Of a stretch of DNA of 64,000 nt, positions 23,769 through 33,247 are shown piece by piece. The notes beneath the pieces are model-generated. The model was not told the origin of the DNA, made no database searches, and saw only the letters and a program-made list of their open reading frames with translations. How positions within the stretch are numbered: the stretch's first letter is position 1; every line of letters starts with the position of its first letter. The translations under genes and the position numbers were made by a program. Source of the DNA: Thomasclavelia ramosa DSM 1402 (GTDB lineage Bacteria > Bacillota_I > Bacilli_A > Erysipelotrichales > Coprobacillaceae); assembly GCF_014131695.1 (NCBI RefSeq), contig NZ_CP036346.1:992001-1056000 (forward strand). The letters are read 5' to 3'.

Positions 23769-25073
23769 ATGGCAGGTGTAGTAGCAATAGTTGGACGAGC
23801 GAATGTTGGTAAATCAACTATTTTTAACCGAATTGTTGGAGAGCGTATTTCCATTGTAGAAGATGTTGCGGGTGTTACTCGTGATCGTATTTATGCAACT
23901 GCAACATGGTTGACAAAAGAATTCCGTTTGATTGATACGGGAGGAATTGAATTACAAGATGCATCTTTTACTGCCCAAATCAAGATGCAGGCAGAAATTG
24001 CCATTGAAGAAGCAGATTTAATTGTTTTTGTTGTTAATGGACGTGAAGGAATAACTCGTGAAGATGAGTATGTAGCACGTCTTTTACAAAAAACAAGTAA
24101 GCCGGTTTTATTGGCTGTTAACAAAATTGATGATAATGCTTTTAAAGATGATATTTATGAATTCTATAATTTAGGAATTGGTGACCCAATTGCAGTATCA
24201 GGAAGTCATGGAATTGGAATTGGTGACTTATTAGATGAAATCATTAAGAATCTCGATTTTGTTGAAGAAGAATTTGATGAAGATGAAATTCGTTTCTCAA
24301 TTATTGGACGACCAAATGTCGGAAAATCATCGTTGACGAATGCGATTCTTGGTGAAGAAAGAGTAATTGTTTCGAATATTGAAGGGACAACTCGTGATGC
24401 GATTGATACAGCATTTGTTAAGGATGGACAAAAATATCGTGTTATTGATACTGCCGGAATGCGAAAAAAAGGTAAGGTATATGAAAATATTGAAAAATAT
24501 TCAATTTTGAGAGCCTTATCATCAATTGAAAAAAGTGATGTTATCGTTGTTGTTATTGATGGGAATCAGGGAGTTATTGAACAAGATAAACATGTTGCCG
24601 GTTATGCTCATGAAGCTGGTAAGGGAGTAATTTTAGTTGTTAACAAATGGGATTTAGTTGAAAAAGATGAGAAGACAATGCAAAAGAAAGAAAAAGAATT
24701 GCGTAGTCAGTTTAAATATTTGGATTATGCGCGGATTATTTTCTTATCTGCCAAAACTCATCAACGAGTTCAACAATTATTCCCATTGATTCAAGAGTCA
24801 TTTGAAAATTCACATAAACGTGTTCAAACTAGTGTTTTAAATGATGTTCTTGTTGATGCTCAAGCAATCAATCCAACAACTACGTTCAATGGTGGACGCT
24901 TAAAAATCTTCTATGCTAATCAGGTTAGTATTTGTCCCCCAACTTTTGTTCTATTTGTTAATGATCCTCAATACATGCATTTTAGTTATAAGCGTTATTT
25001 AGAAAATCGTTTAAGAGATTCTTTTGGTTTTGAAGGAACGCCAATTCATATTATTTGTCGTAAACGTGATTAG
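23769..25073 (+). CDS. der: Ribosome assembly GTPase Der (EngA)
   Basis: The product has 434 residues with two tandem GTPase domains and a KH-like C-terminus, the diagnostic Der layout. The first G1 is GRANVGKS (8-15) and the second GRPNVGKS (near 180). Both have DTxG (LIDTGG, VIDTAG) and NKxD (VNKID, VNKWD). It acts in maturation of the 50S subunit and is normally essential. AAAGGAGG precedes the ATG. It is co-transcribed with cmk. Confidence 0.97.
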   Translation: MAGVVAIVGRANVGKSTIFNRIVGERISIVEDVAGVTRDRIYATATWLTKEFRLIDTGGIELQDASFTAQIKMQAEIAIEEADLIVFVVNGREGITREDEYVARLLQKTSKPVLLAVNKIDDNAFKDDIYEFYNLGIGDPIAVSGSHGIGIGDLLDEIIKNLDFVEEEFDEDEIRFSIIGRPNVGKSSLTNAILGEERVIVSNIEGTTRDAIDTAFVKDGQKYRVIDTAGMRKKGKVYENIEKYSILRALSSIEKSDVIVVVIDGNQGVIEQDKHVAGYAHEAGKGVILVVNKWDLVEKDEKTMQKKEKELRSQFKYLDYARIIFLSAKTHQRVQQLFPLIQESFENSHKRVQTSVLNDVLVDAQAINPTTTFNGGRLKIFYANQVSICPPTFVLFVNDPQYMHFSYKRYLENRLRDSFGFEGTPIHIICRKRD

Positions 25074-25134
25074 TCGTGCTATTAATTAATTAGTTTGGTA
25101 TAATATTGATACAATAATATAAGGAAGTGTAACA

Positions 25135-26139
25135 ATGAGTAAAATTGCGGTACTAGGAACTGGAAGTTGGGCAACAGCTTTAAGCAGAGTTTTGATCGAT
25201 AATCAAAATGAGATAATGATGTATGGTATTGATCAAGAACAAATTGATGATATTAATTTTAATCATCAAAACGAAGCTTTTTTTCACAATATTTCTTTAG
25301 AAAGTGAAATTAAAGCGACAAATAATTTAGAAGAAGCCTTAATGGATATGGATTATTTATTAATTACTATTCCAACACAATTTGTTAAAGAAACATTAGA
25401 ACAAGTAAAACCATTAATAAAGAAAAAGATTACAGTTATAAATGCAGCTAAGGGTTTTGATTTAGGGACAAATATGCGTATGTCTGATACGATTCGTAGT
25501 GTGCTTGATGAGAACTTGATTAATCCGGTCGTTTCATTGATTGGTCCAAGTCATGCTGAAGAAGTAGTCGTTCGAATGTTAACGACAGTGTGTGCTGTTT
25601 CGTTAGATGATGATACTGCCCGAGATGTTCAGACGTTATTTTCGAATGATTATTTTAGAGTCTATCGATTAAATGATGAAGTTGGGGCTGAGTACGGGGT
25701 TGCTATTAAAAATGTTATTGCAGTGGCGGCTGGAGTTTTAAGTGGTTTAGGCTATGGTGATAATACTAAGGCAGCATTAATTACTCGGGGTCTGGCAGAA
25801 ATGGTTCGTTATGGAACGAAAAAAGGTGGTAAATTAGAAACCTATATGGGACTAACAGGTGTTGGAGATTTAATTGTCACTTGTTCATCGGTCCATTCGC
25901 GGAATTTTCAGGCTGGTCTAGAAATTGGTAAAACCAATGATGCACGTGCTTTCATGAAAAATAATAAAAAAACTTGTGAAGGAATTCGTACTTGTCGAGT
26001 TATTTATGAAGATGCTAAGAAATATACAGATATTGAATTACCTATTATAAATGCGATTTACAATGTTCTATACAATAATCATGAACCAAAACGTGAGATT
26101 CAACAGCTGATGCGTCGAGAATTGAAAATTGAGGGGTAA
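25135..26139 (+). CDS. gpsA: Glycerol-3-phosphate dehydrogenase [NAD(P)+]
   Basis: The product has 334 residues. It reduces dihydroxyacetone phosphate to sn-glycerol 3-phosphate for phospholipid synthesis. The Rossmann motif GTGSWATAL lies at 8-16. The catalytic Lys lies in AIKNVIAVAAGV, and GPSHAEEV and GLTGVGDLIVTCSS are conserved. AAGGAAGTG precedes the ATG. The der-gpsA order is common in Firmicutes, and spoVIF follows 39 bases later. Confidence 0.97.
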   Translation: MSKIAVLGTGSWATALSRVLIDNQNEIMMYGIDQEQIDDINFNHQNEAFFHNISLESEIKATNNLEEALMDMDYLLITIPTQFVKETLEQVKPLIKKKITVINAAKGFDLGTNMRMSDTIRSVLDENLINPVVSLIGPSHAEEVVVRMLTTVCAVSLDDDTARDVQTLFSNDYFRVYRLNDEVGAEYGVAIKNVIAVAAGVLSGLGYGDNTKAALITRGLAEMVRYGTKKGGKLETYMGLTGVGDLIVTCSSVHSRNFQAGLEIGKTNDARAFMKNNKKTCEGIRTCRVIYEDAKKYTDIELPIINAIYNVLYNNHEPKREIQQLMRRELKIEG

Positions 26140-26178
26140 CGTTATTTAAATATTATCATAGTATATAGTGGTGATAAT

Positions 26179-26421
26179 ATGAAAGATGAAGATGTTTTAT
26201 TAGATAAGGTTGTAAAGAAAACTAATGTTAATAAAGGAGAAATATTAAAATTAGCTAATGATTTACAGTCTAAAGATTTAAATAATGAAAATGATATTAA
26301 GGATTTTATTATGAGTGTGGCTAAGGTGACTAATAAACCAATCACTCCTAGCAAGGTTGATAAATTAGTTTCGATGATTAAATCAAATAAAATTCCTAAA
26401 GATATCGACAAGATGGTCTAA
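26179..26421 (+). CDS. spoVIF: Stage VI sporulation protein F
   Basis: The product has 80 residues and matches the SpoVIF family: DKVVKKTNVNKGEILKLAND, KDFIMSVAKVTNKP and a C-terminal NKIPKDIDKM. In Bacillus this protein is made in the mother cell late in sporulation, associates with GerE-dependent coat formation and is needed for full spore resistance. GGTGA lies 6 bases before the ATG. It stands behind gpsA, close enough for readthrough, and before yceD. Confidence 0.85.
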   Translation: MKDEDVLLDKVVKKTNVNKGEILKLANDLQSKDLNNENDIKDFIMSVAKVTNKPITPSKVDKLVSMIKSNKIPKDIDKMV

Positions 26422-26523
26422 GACAATATAGTAAAATAAACGATAAAAACAAGTATTTTTTAGGTTGACTTATGGTATTATTTTATATATAATTGTCATT
26501 GCGGTTATAGAAGGGTGATTATT

Positions 26524-27027
26524 TTGAAATACAATTTACAATGGATTGTTAAGCATCGTGGAAAATTTGATTTTGAAGAGGGACTAACTTTTCCTTCGGA
26601 GTTATTTGACCAGTATGCTCAAATTAATGACTTGAAGGACATTATTGTCTCAGGAACCGGAGATCTTGATTTGAAAGATAAACGTTTATATGTTGATCTT
26701 AATATTAAAGGAACTATGATTCTTCCTTGTGCTATTACACTTGAAGATGTTGAGTATCCTTTTGAAATTAATTCAACTGAAGTGTTTGCTTTTGAAAAAC
26801 CTGATCCACTTGAAGATGTTCATGAAGTAAAAAAAGATATTGTTGATCTTACCCCAGTGGTATTTGAAAACATTATGCTGGAAGTACCGATGAGGGTCGT
26901 CAAAGATGATGCTAATATTAAATCTAAAGGAAAAGGTTGGAGAATATTAGATAACAGTACTAGTGATAAAGATGATGATTATATCGATCCTAGGTTAGCT
27001 AAATTAAAAGATTATTTTAAAGATTAA
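26524..27027 (+). CDS. yceD: DUF177 (YceD) protein
   Basis: The product has 167 residues of the YceD/DUF177 family, with GTGDLDLKDKRLYVDLNIKG, LPCAITLEDVEYPFEI and a C-terminal DPRLAKLKDYF. The family is linked to 23S rRNA accumulation and nearly always precedes rpmF, as here (16 bases apart). I chose the TTG at 26524: AGAAGGGTGA lies about 5 bases before it, whereas the GTG 9 bases earlier lies inside that ribosome site. Confidence 0.88.
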   Translation: MKYNLQWIVKHRGKFDFEEGLTFPSELFDQYAQINDLKDIIVSGTGDLDLKDKRLYVDLNIKGTMILPCAITLEDVEYPFEINSTEVFAFEKPDPLEDVHEVKKDIVDLTPVVFENIMLEVPMRVVKDDANIKSKGKGWRILDNSTSDKDDDYIDPRLAKLKDYFKD

Positions 27028-27043
27028 ATAGGAGGTTATACTG

Positions 27044-27211
27044 ATGGCAGTACCATTTAGAAGAGTTTCAAGTACAAGAAGAAATAAGAGAAGAACTCAT
27101 GATAAGCTTACAGCACCAGCTGTAGTTGTATGTCCAGAGTGCGGTGAATACAAAATGTCTCATAAAGTTTGTAAACATTGCGGTACTTACAAAGGACAAA
27201 AAGTTTTATAA
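27044..27211 (+). CDS. rpmF: Ribosomal protein L32
   Basis: The product has 55 residues. The N-terminus [20 protein letters not shown] and four zinc-ligand cysteines (CPECGEYK and CKHCGTYK) identify the C+ form of bL32 of the 50S subunit. ATAGGAGG lies 7 bases before the ATG. It is the second gene of the yceD-rpmF operon. Two successive hairpins downstream close the transcript. Confidence 0.97.
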   Translation: MAVPFRRVSSTRRNKRRTHDKLTAPAVVVCPECGEYKMSHKVCKHCGTYKGQKVL

Positions 27212-27246
27212 GAAACGGCGTCTTAAGGGCGCTTTTTTTGTTGTTT

Positions 27247-27289
27247 AAGGGTTGATTAACGAAATTTTACGTTAATTGACCCTTTTTTT
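27247..27289 (+). terminator. Terminator of yceD-rpmF
   Basis: A 15-bp stem (27247-27261 with 27270-27284, two G-U pairs) is followed by T7. A weaker GC-richer hairpin lies just upstream at about 27217-27238. Confidence 0.9.
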
Positions 27290-27326
27290 GTTTAATTGTC
27301 GAAATCTTCTTATTTAAAGAAAATGC

Positions 27327-27355
27327 TATACAAAGTATCGACCAGGGTATATAAT
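27327..27355 (+). promoter_or_regulatory. Promoter of the mraZ division operon
   Basis: TATACA (27327-27332), 17 bp and TATAAT (27350-27355). Transcription would start just before the MraZ box array. Confidence 0.6.
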
Positions 27356-27366
27356 GGTGGTAAGAA

Positions 27367-27402
27367 GTGTTAATTTGTGTTACTAAGTGTTAAAGAGTGG
27401 GT
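27367..27402 (+). promoter_or_regulatory. MraZ box array (four repeats, 10-bp period)
   Basis: GTGTTA starts at 27367, 27377 and 27387, and GTGGGT at 27397, all spaced exactly 10 bp. The array lies between the -10 box and the mraZ start. MraZ binds short GTG-containing direct repeats at the mra promoter in several bacteria, including the AAAGTG type in Mollicutes. The last box also provides the mraZ ribosome site. Confidence 0.8.
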
Positions 27403-27409
27403 GATATAG

Positions 27410-27841
27410 ATGTTCATGGGTGAATTTAGGCATAATATTGACGCCAAGGGGCGTCTTATTATTCCTTCAAAATTAAGGGAGCAATGTGGCGAGAGTGTTG
27501 TAATCACTCGCGGTTTTGATGGTTGTCTAGCTTTATACACCCAAGAAGGCTGGAATGACTATTATCAAAAACTCCAAACACTGCCAAAAACTAAAAGAGA
27601 GGCACGTAACTTTGTTAGAATTATTACTTCAAGAGCAAGTGAATGTGAATTTGATAAATTAGGGAGAGTAAATATTCCTAATGTTTTAAGAATAGAAGGT
27701 AAATTAGAAAAGGAATGTATCATCGTTGGCGTTGGTGATCATGTAGAAATCTGGAATCAGAATATTTGGGATGATTATTATGATGCCAATAAAGATAACT
27801 TTGATGAAATTTCTGAATCGTTAGAAGGTTTTGAATTATAG
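27410..27841 (+). CDS. mraZ: Transcriptional regulator MraZ
   Basis: The product has 143 residues with two SpoVT/AbrB-like repeats, each with a DAKGRLIIP or DKLGRVNIP motif. It is the DNA-binding repressor/regulator of its own division and cell-wall operon and forms ring-shaped oligomers. The box array directly upstream is its likely operator. GGGTGA precedes the ATG. It starts the cluster mraZ-rsmH-ftsL-pbp-pbp. Confidence 0.97.
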   Translation: MFMGEFRHNIDAKGRLIIPSKLREQCGESVVITRGFDGCLALYTQEGWNDYYQKLQTLPKTKREARNFVRIITSRASECEFDKLGRVNIPNVLRIEGKLEKECIIVGVGDHVEIWNQNIWDDYYDANKDNFDEISESLEGFEL

Positions 27842-27850
27842 GAGAGAGCG

Positions 27851-28795
27851 ATGTTTGATCATGTAACAGTATTATTGAAGGAAGCCGTTGAGGGCTTGAA
27901 TATTAAAGCAGATGGAATTTATGTTGATTGCACCTTAGGCGGAGCAGGACATAGTTGTGCTATTTTAAAGCAGCTTACGACCGGTCATTTGTATTGTTTT
28001 GATCAAGATCAAACGGCAATTGAAGCAGCTCGTCTACGCCTTGATGCAGTTGGTAACAACTATACAATCATTTATTCTAATTTTGTAAATATTAAAGAAA
28101 AATTAAATGAATTAGGTGTAACAAGAGTCGACGGAATATTGTTTGATTTAGGTGTATCATCTCCTCAGTTCGATACAGGTTCTAGAGGCTTTAGCTATAA
28201 TTATGATGCTCGCCTTGATATGCGAATGGATACATCAAATCCACTTGATGCTTATGCAATCGTTAATACGTGGCCGTATGAAAGGATTGTTGAAATTTTA
28301 TATAAATATGCTGATGAAAAGTTTGCTAAACAGATTGCACGTAAAATTGAACAAAAACGACAAATACGACCAATTGAAACAACTTTTGAATTAGTTGATA
28401 TTATTAAAGATGCAATTCCTGCTTTTGCCCGACGTAAAGGAGGTCATCCTGCTAAGCGGACTTTTCAGGCCCTTAGAATAGCAGTTAATGATGAATTAAA
28501 TGTCTTTGATCGAGCCTTAAAGGATTCACTAGATTTATTGAACGTTGGGGGTAGAATTTCAGTTATTACTTTCCATAGTTTGGAAGATAAAATATGTAAA
28601 TATACATTTAATGATGTAACTAAGTTAAAGGATGTGCCACCGGGATTACCAGTAATTCCTGATTACTTACAGCCGAGATTTAAATTAATTAATAAAAAAG
28701 CAATGGTTGCTTCAAAAGAAGAGCTTGAAGTTAATCATCGCGCGCATTCTGCAAAACTAAGAATAATCGAGAGGGAGTTTGAAAATGAGACATAA
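27851..28795 (+). CDS. rsmH: 16S rRNA m4C1402 methyltransferase
   Basis: The product has 314 residues. It uses S-adenosylmethionine to methylate N4 of C1402 in 16S rRNA. The SAM motif [22 protein letters not shown], the [16 protein letters not shown] segment and the C-terminal [14 protein letters not shown] are typical. GGAGAG precedes the ATG 9 bases after mraZ. Its 3' end overlaps the small ftsL-like gene by 11 bases. Confidence 0.97.
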   Translation: MFDHVTVLLKEAVEGLNIKADGIYVDCTLGGAGHSCAILKQLTTGHLYCFDQDQTAIEAARLRLDAVGNNYTIIYSNFVNIKEKLNELGVTRVDGILFDLGVSSPQFDTGSRGFSYNYDARLDMRMDTSNPLDAYAIVNTWPYERIVEILYKYADEKFAKQIARKIEQKRQIRPIETTFELVDIIKDAIPAFARRKGGHPAKRTFQALRIAVNDELNVFDRALKDSLDLLNVGGRISVITFHSLEDKICKYTFNDVTKLKDVPPGLPVIPDYLQPRFKLINKKAMVASKEELEVNHRAHSAKLRIIEREFENET

Positions 28796-29084
28796 GACTA
28801 AAAAAACTAAATTTGAAGCTTTTTCACAAAGATTTCTAGTAATTTCAATGGTAATTTTTGTTTTTGGAATTATTGGCGTTAAGTCGATGGAATCATCATA
28901 TAATCGAACAGCTCAAGTTCTAGAAAAGGAAATTAAAACGATAAAGAGTGATATTGATAGTTTAGAAATGCAAAAACAAGAATTAGCATCTTTTTCACGC
29001 CTTAGTTCAGTAGCTAATGCTAAAGGATATACATATAGCAATGATTCAGTAGCTGCCTCTACTCAAGCACAACAAAATCAATAA
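28785..29084 (+). CDS. ftsL: FtsL-like division protein
   Basis: The product has 99 residues: a basic cytosolic N-terminus ([13 protein letters not shown]), one membrane helix (about 19-36) and an external coiled coil ([21 protein letters not shown]). Size, topology and position between rsmH and a class B PBP are those of FtsL, which joins the FtsB/DivIC-FtsQ complex and the septal PBP. Sequence itself is poorly conserved in this family, so the name rests mainly on context. GGGAG lies 7 bases before the ATG. Confidence 0.75.
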   Translation: MRHKTKKTKFEAFSQRFLVISMVIFVFGIIGVKSMESSYNRTAQVLEKEIKTIKSDIDSLEMQKQELASFSRLSSVANAKGYTYSNDSVAASTQAQQNQ

Positions 29085-31222
29085 TGAATCAATTTAAAAG
29101 TGCAAAGATAGCTTATGTTGTCTTTGCATTAGTTATTTTTTCCCTTGTTGCTAATATTGTTTATTTAGGAGTGACAGGTAAGCATTTAATCAGTGGGGCT
29201 GATATCGCCACATTTGCTAAAAGTAGAGGTAAGGCAAAAACGATTGATTATGCAACCCGAGGGGAAATTTATACTAGTGATAATGAAGTTGTAGCTTCAA
29301 ATGTAAAAAAATATAAATTAATCGCTATTGTATCAAGTAGTAGAATTAATCATGGCAAAGATGATGCATATGTTAAAGATATTACGGCTACAGCAAATGC
29401 AATAGCACCAATTATTGGGATGGACCCAACTGTAATGGCTCAAAAACTCCAAGAAAAGGTAGATGCAGGAGCATATCAGGTTGAATTTGGAACCAATGGT
29501 AATGATCTAAGTGCGGGTGTCAAAAAACAAATTGAGGATACTGGATTACCAGGTTTAGAATTTATTGAAAGTAATTCTCGTAATTACCCATATGGAGATT
29601 TTTGCAGCTATATTATCGGTTATGCTAAAGGAACTGAAACGGATGGAGTCAAAGGACTTGTCGGTGAAATGGGTCTTGAAGCAATTTATGACAAAACTTT
29701 ATCCGGTGAAAACGGTTATAAAGTCTATCAAAAAGATTCAAAAGGATATGTTTTACCGGACGGAATCTTGGAACAAAAAGACGCTGTTGATGGAGATGAC
29801 ATTTATTTAACGATCGACAGTTCATTACAACGAGATCTTGATTACCAGCTGGCAACTGAAGCAGCGGCGGCACAAGCTCTTAAAGCATCATGTGTAATCA
29901 TGGAGGCTAAGACTGGAAAAATTTTAGCTTTATCAAGTTATCCTTCATTTAATCCAAATGAGCGAAATATAGAGGACTATAAAAATTTCTTTTTTGATAC
30001 TGCTTATGAATGTGGTTCGGTTTTTAAATCATTTGTTTATGCTAGTTCGATTGAAAGCGGCTTATATAATGGTGCAGCTACATATGAATCTGGTAAATAT
30101 GATTATGGTGGTTCAAGACCGATTCGCGACCATAATAATGGTGCTGGATGGGGGAGTATTAGTTATGATGAAGGTTTTTATCGTTCAAGTAACGTTGCAA
30201 TTTGTAATCTGCTTGAACGCGGGTATACTAATCGTGATGAATTACTAGATGTATATGAAAAATTAGGTTTTTTCCAATCAAGCAATATTGATGGCTTTGA
30301 TTCAGTTGCAGGGACAGCGTTATACAAAACCGATAAAAGTAGAGCGGCCTATTTAACTACAGGATTTGGGCAGGGCTCTACCGTTACAGCTTTACAACTA
30401 TTGCGCGCATATAGTGTCTTTGCAAATGATGGAAAAACTGTTGAACCTTATTTAATTGAAAAAATCGTTAATAAAGAAACAAACGAAGTTACATATAAAG
30501 GTAAAACAGAATATTCAGAGCAAATATTTTCTTCACAAACAGTTCAACATGTTCGAGATCTACTAAAAGGAGTAGTAACTGAAAGTATGGGAACAGCAAA
30601 GAAATTTAATCTTGATAATGGTGTTCAAATTATCGGTAAGACCGGAACGGGACAAGTAGTTGTTGATGGTGGTTATTCAAGTACTATTTATACCAAATCC
30701 TTTTCGGGAATGGCACCATATGAAGATCCGCAAATAATTGTTAATATTGTTTTCCAAGGTGCTGATAATGATACAACTCAACATCAGGCAAATGTTATTA
30801 AAAGTGTAATGCCGGCAGCATTATCAATCGTAAATAAATATAATGCTCCTGAAACTACGACAGTATCTAGTGATTATAAACTAGATTCATATGTTAATCA
30901 GAGTGTTAGTTTTGTTAAGTCAAAATTAGAATCAAAAGCTGTAAATGTTCAAGTAATCGGAAACGGTAATACAGTTCTTGAACAATATCCAGAAGCTGGT
31001 TCTAAAGTAGCAAAAAATGATCGTGTTTTTATTAAGACGGAATCTAATGATATTGTATTACCTAATTTTACTGGCTGGTCACGTAAAGATGTTTTAACTT
31101 TTGGCTCGTTATCAGGGGTTAATATTACTATTGATGGCGGTAACGGTCTCGTCGGAGCTCAAAGTGCGCCAGAGGGAACTGTTGTTCACAACGGTGATGC
31201 TCTAACAATTACACTTCAGTAA
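29084..31222 (+). CDS. Class B penicillin-binding protein with PASTA domains
   Basis: The product has 712 residues: an N-terminal anchor (about 8-29), a PBP dimerisation domain (to about 230), a transpeptidase domain with S312-V-F-K, SSN and KTGTGQ motifs, and two C-terminal PASTA repeats (about 600-712). It cross-links peptidoglycan at the septum (FtsI/PBP2B-like). The start overlaps the ftsL stop by one base. The first catalytic motif context is CGSVFK rather than the usual PGSTFK. A short hairpin follows. Confidence 0.92.
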   Translation: MNQFKSAKIAYVVFALVIFSLVANIVYLGVTGKHLISGADIATFAKSRGKAKTIDYATRGEIYTSDNEVVASNVKKYKLIAIVSSSRINHGKDDAYVKDITATANAIAPIIGMDPTVMAQKLQEKVDAGAYQVEFGTNGNDLSAGVKKQIEDTGLPGLEFIESNSRNYPYGDFCSYIIGYAKGTETDGVKGLVGEMGLEAIYDKTLSGENGYKVYQKDSKGYVLPDGILEQKDAVDGDDIYLTIDSSLQRDLDYQLATEAAAAQALKASCVIMEAKTGKILALSSYPSFNPNERNIEDYKNFFFDTAYECGSVFKSFVYASSIESGLYNGAATYESGKYDYGGSRPIRDHNNGAGWGSISYDEGFYRSSNVAICNLLERGYTNRDELLDVYEKLGFFQSSNIDGFDSVAGTALYKTDKSRAAYLTTGFGQGSTVTALQLLRAYSVFANDGKTVEPYLIEKIVNKETNEVTYKGKTEYSEQIFSSQTVQHVRDLLKGVVTESMGTAKKFNLDNGVQIIGKTGTGQVVVDGGYSSTIYTKSFSGMAPYEDPQIIVNIVFQGADNDTTQHQANVIKSVMPAALSIVNKYNAPETTTVSSDYKLDSYVNQSVSFVKSKLESKAVNVQVIGNGNTVLEQYPEAGSKVAKNDRVFIKTESNDIVLPNFTGWSRKDVLTFGSLSGVNITIDGGNGLVGAQSAPEGTVVHNGDALTITLQ

Positions 31223-31245
31223 GGTCTAATGACCTTACTTTTTTC
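31221..31245 (+). terminator. Hairpin between the two PBP genes
   Basis: AAGGTC (31221-31226), loop TAAT, GACCTT (31231-31236), then ACT6. The stem is short, so it probably attenuates rather than ends transcription before the second PBP gene. Confidence 0.6.
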
Positions 31246-31267
31246 ATATAGTGTAGAGGGTGATTAG

Positions 31268-33169
31268 ATGATCTATGAGATAACAAAAAAGAAAATCAAA
31301 TGGGTAAAAGTAGTAACAGTTTTGATTGTAATTGCAATAATTTTAAAAGTTGGCTATATTCAAATTATTGATCGAGTCAATATTTATAATAAAGCAGTGG
31401 ATTTATGGCAGCGTAGTTTTCCAGTTGAAGCTAATCGTGGATTGATCGTTGATAGTGATAATAACGTTCTAGCAACAAATCTAACAACTGCTTCACTAGT
31501 TGTTGTTCCTAGTCAAATTAAAGATGTGGCGGCTACTGCTGATAAAATTGCAAATATTTTAAATGTTGATGTTAAAGTAATGCAAGAAAAATTAAGTAAA
31601 AAAGTTTCAATCCAAAGAATTCAGCCAGAAGGACGACAATTAGATGATGAAGTAGCAGCACAAATCGATCGTTTAAAATTACCTGGGGTATATTTAATTA
31701 AAGATACTAAACGATATTATCCCAATGATAATTATTTAGGACAGACTCTTGGCTTCGTAGGAATTGATAATCAAGGATTATTAGGTTTAGAATTAAAATA
31801 CGATAATTATTTAAACGGAAATAACGGGAGTATTGATTATTATATGGATGCCAAAAGTAACCCGTTGTCACTGTATCCAAGTGTTTATAGTGCTCCAACG
31901 AGTGGTTTTAATTTACAATTAACGATTGATGGTGATATTCAGGATATTGTTGAAAGAGAACTGAACAATGCATATGACACTTATAATCCTGATGGAATCT
32001 GGGCTTTAGCGATGGAACCAAGTACTGGAAAAGTTTTAGCGATGGCAAGTAAACCTGATTATAATCCCAATGATTATCAAAATGCCGATAAGGATGTTTA
32101 TAATCATAATATCCCAATTTGGAAATCTTACGAACCAGGATCAACTTTCAAGATCATTACTTTTTCATCGGCTTTAAATGAAAATCTATTTGATATGGAT
32201 AAAGATACTTATTTTGATAAAGGGTATGAAATTGTTGGTGGTGCCCGAATTAAGTCATGGAAAAAAGGTGGACATGGACTTCAAACCTTTAGAGAGGTTC
32301 TTCAGAATTCTTCCAACCCCGGATTTGTTGAAATCGGTCGCCGTCTAGGGAAAGATAAATTATATGAATACGTCAAAAAATTTGGTTTGACAGAAAAAAC
32401 CGGTATAGACCTACCAGGTGAATCTAAAGGAATTATGTTTGATTATGATGCCTTCAATGAGTTGGAACAAGCAACAGTTGCTTTTGGTCAAGGTATTTCA
32501 ATTACACCTATGCAGCTGGTGAGAGCAGTTTGTGCTTGTGTTAACGGTGGAACTTTATATAAACCATATTTGGTTGATAAAATTATTGATAGTTATTCTA
32601 ATGATATTGTTTATGAACATAAACCAGAGGCACTACGTAAAGTTATTAGTGAGGATGCTTCCAAAAAAATGCGAGATGCTTTAGAATCAGTTGTTACAGA
32701 TGGAGGGGGTAAAAATGCCTATATAGATGGTTACCGGATCGGTGGTAAAACAGGTACTGCCCAAAAAGCAGTAAATGGTAGTTATGTTGATGGGGGTTAT
32801 ATCTTATCTTTCATTGGTATTGCGCCAATTGATGATCCTAAAATTGTTTTATATGTTGCAATGGATAACCCTAAAAATTGTGTGCAGTATGGAGGAACGA
32901 CAGTAGCTCCAATTGCTCGCAAAATGCTTGTTGATATTTTGCCAAGCATGAATGTAAAAAAAGTTTCTTCACAGCGGCAAAAAGCTTATACATTTATGGA
33001 TACTAAAACGTTAAAGGTTGAAAACTATATTGGGAAAAGTAAAAAGGAAGTTAGTAATCCGGAATTAAAATTTGAATTTATTGGCGAAGGTGATAAAGTA
33101 ATAGACCAATTACCACGAGTTGGTGAGTCAGTTGAAGCCGGATCAACAATCGTTATTATGCTTGGTTAA
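31268..33169 (+). CDS. Class B penicillin-binding protein (SpoVD/PBP2B-like)
   Basis: The product has 633 residues: an N-terminal anchor (about 12-30), a dimerisation domain, a transpeptidase domain with S292-T-F-K (EPGSTFK), SSNPGF and KTGTAQ, and one C-terminal PASTA repeat (about 575-633). In Bacillus the same place after pbpB is taken by spoVD, which makes spore cortex. As this genome sporulates, SpoVD is a fair guess, but paralogy makes the exact role uncertain. The rest of the usual cluster (mraY, murD, ftsW, murG) does not follow. Confidence 0.9.
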   Translation: MIYEITKKKIKWVKVVTVLIVIAIILKVGYIQIIDRVNIYNKAVDLWQRSFPVEANRGLIVDSDNNVLATNLTTASLVVVPSQIKDVAATADKIANILNVDVKVMQEKLSKKVSIQRIQPEGRQLDDEVAAQIDRLKLPGVYLIKDTKRYYPNDNYLGQTLGFVGIDNQGLLGLELKYDNYLNGNNGSIDYYMDAKSNPLSLYPSVYSAPTSGFNLQLTIDGDIQDIVERELNNAYDTYNPDGIWALAMEPSTGKVLAMASKPDYNPNDYQNADKDVYNHNIPIWKSYEPGSTFKIITFSSALNENLFDMDKDTYFDKGYEIVGGARIKSWKKGGHGLQTFREVLQNSSNPGFVEIGRRLGKDKLYEYVKKFGLTEKTGIDLPGESKGIMFDYDAFNELEQATVAFGQGISITPMQLVRAVCACVNGGTLYKPYLVDKIIDSYSNDIVYEHKPEALRKVISEDASKKMRDALESVVTDGGGKNAYIDGYRIGGKTGTAQKAVNGSYVDGGYILSFIGIAPIDDPKIVLYVAMDNPKNCVQYGGTTVAPIARKMLVDILPSMNVKKVSSQRQKAYTFMDTKTLKVENYIGKSKKEVSNPELKFEFIGEGDKVIDQLPRVGESVEAGSTIVIMLG

Positions 33170-33181
33170 TTAAAGCTTAAT

Positions 33182-33210
33182 TTGACTTTTTATAATGTTT
33201 ATAATATGAT
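33182..33210 (+). promoter_or_regulatory. Promoter of the CNNM/CBS protein gene
   Basis: TTGACT (33182-33187), 17 bp and TATGAT (33205-33210). Its presence argues against translation starting upstream of 33210 and for the GTG at 33248. Confidence 0.65.
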
Positions 33211-33247
33211 AATGAAAAACATTAATAATAAGGAGAATAGATTTATT

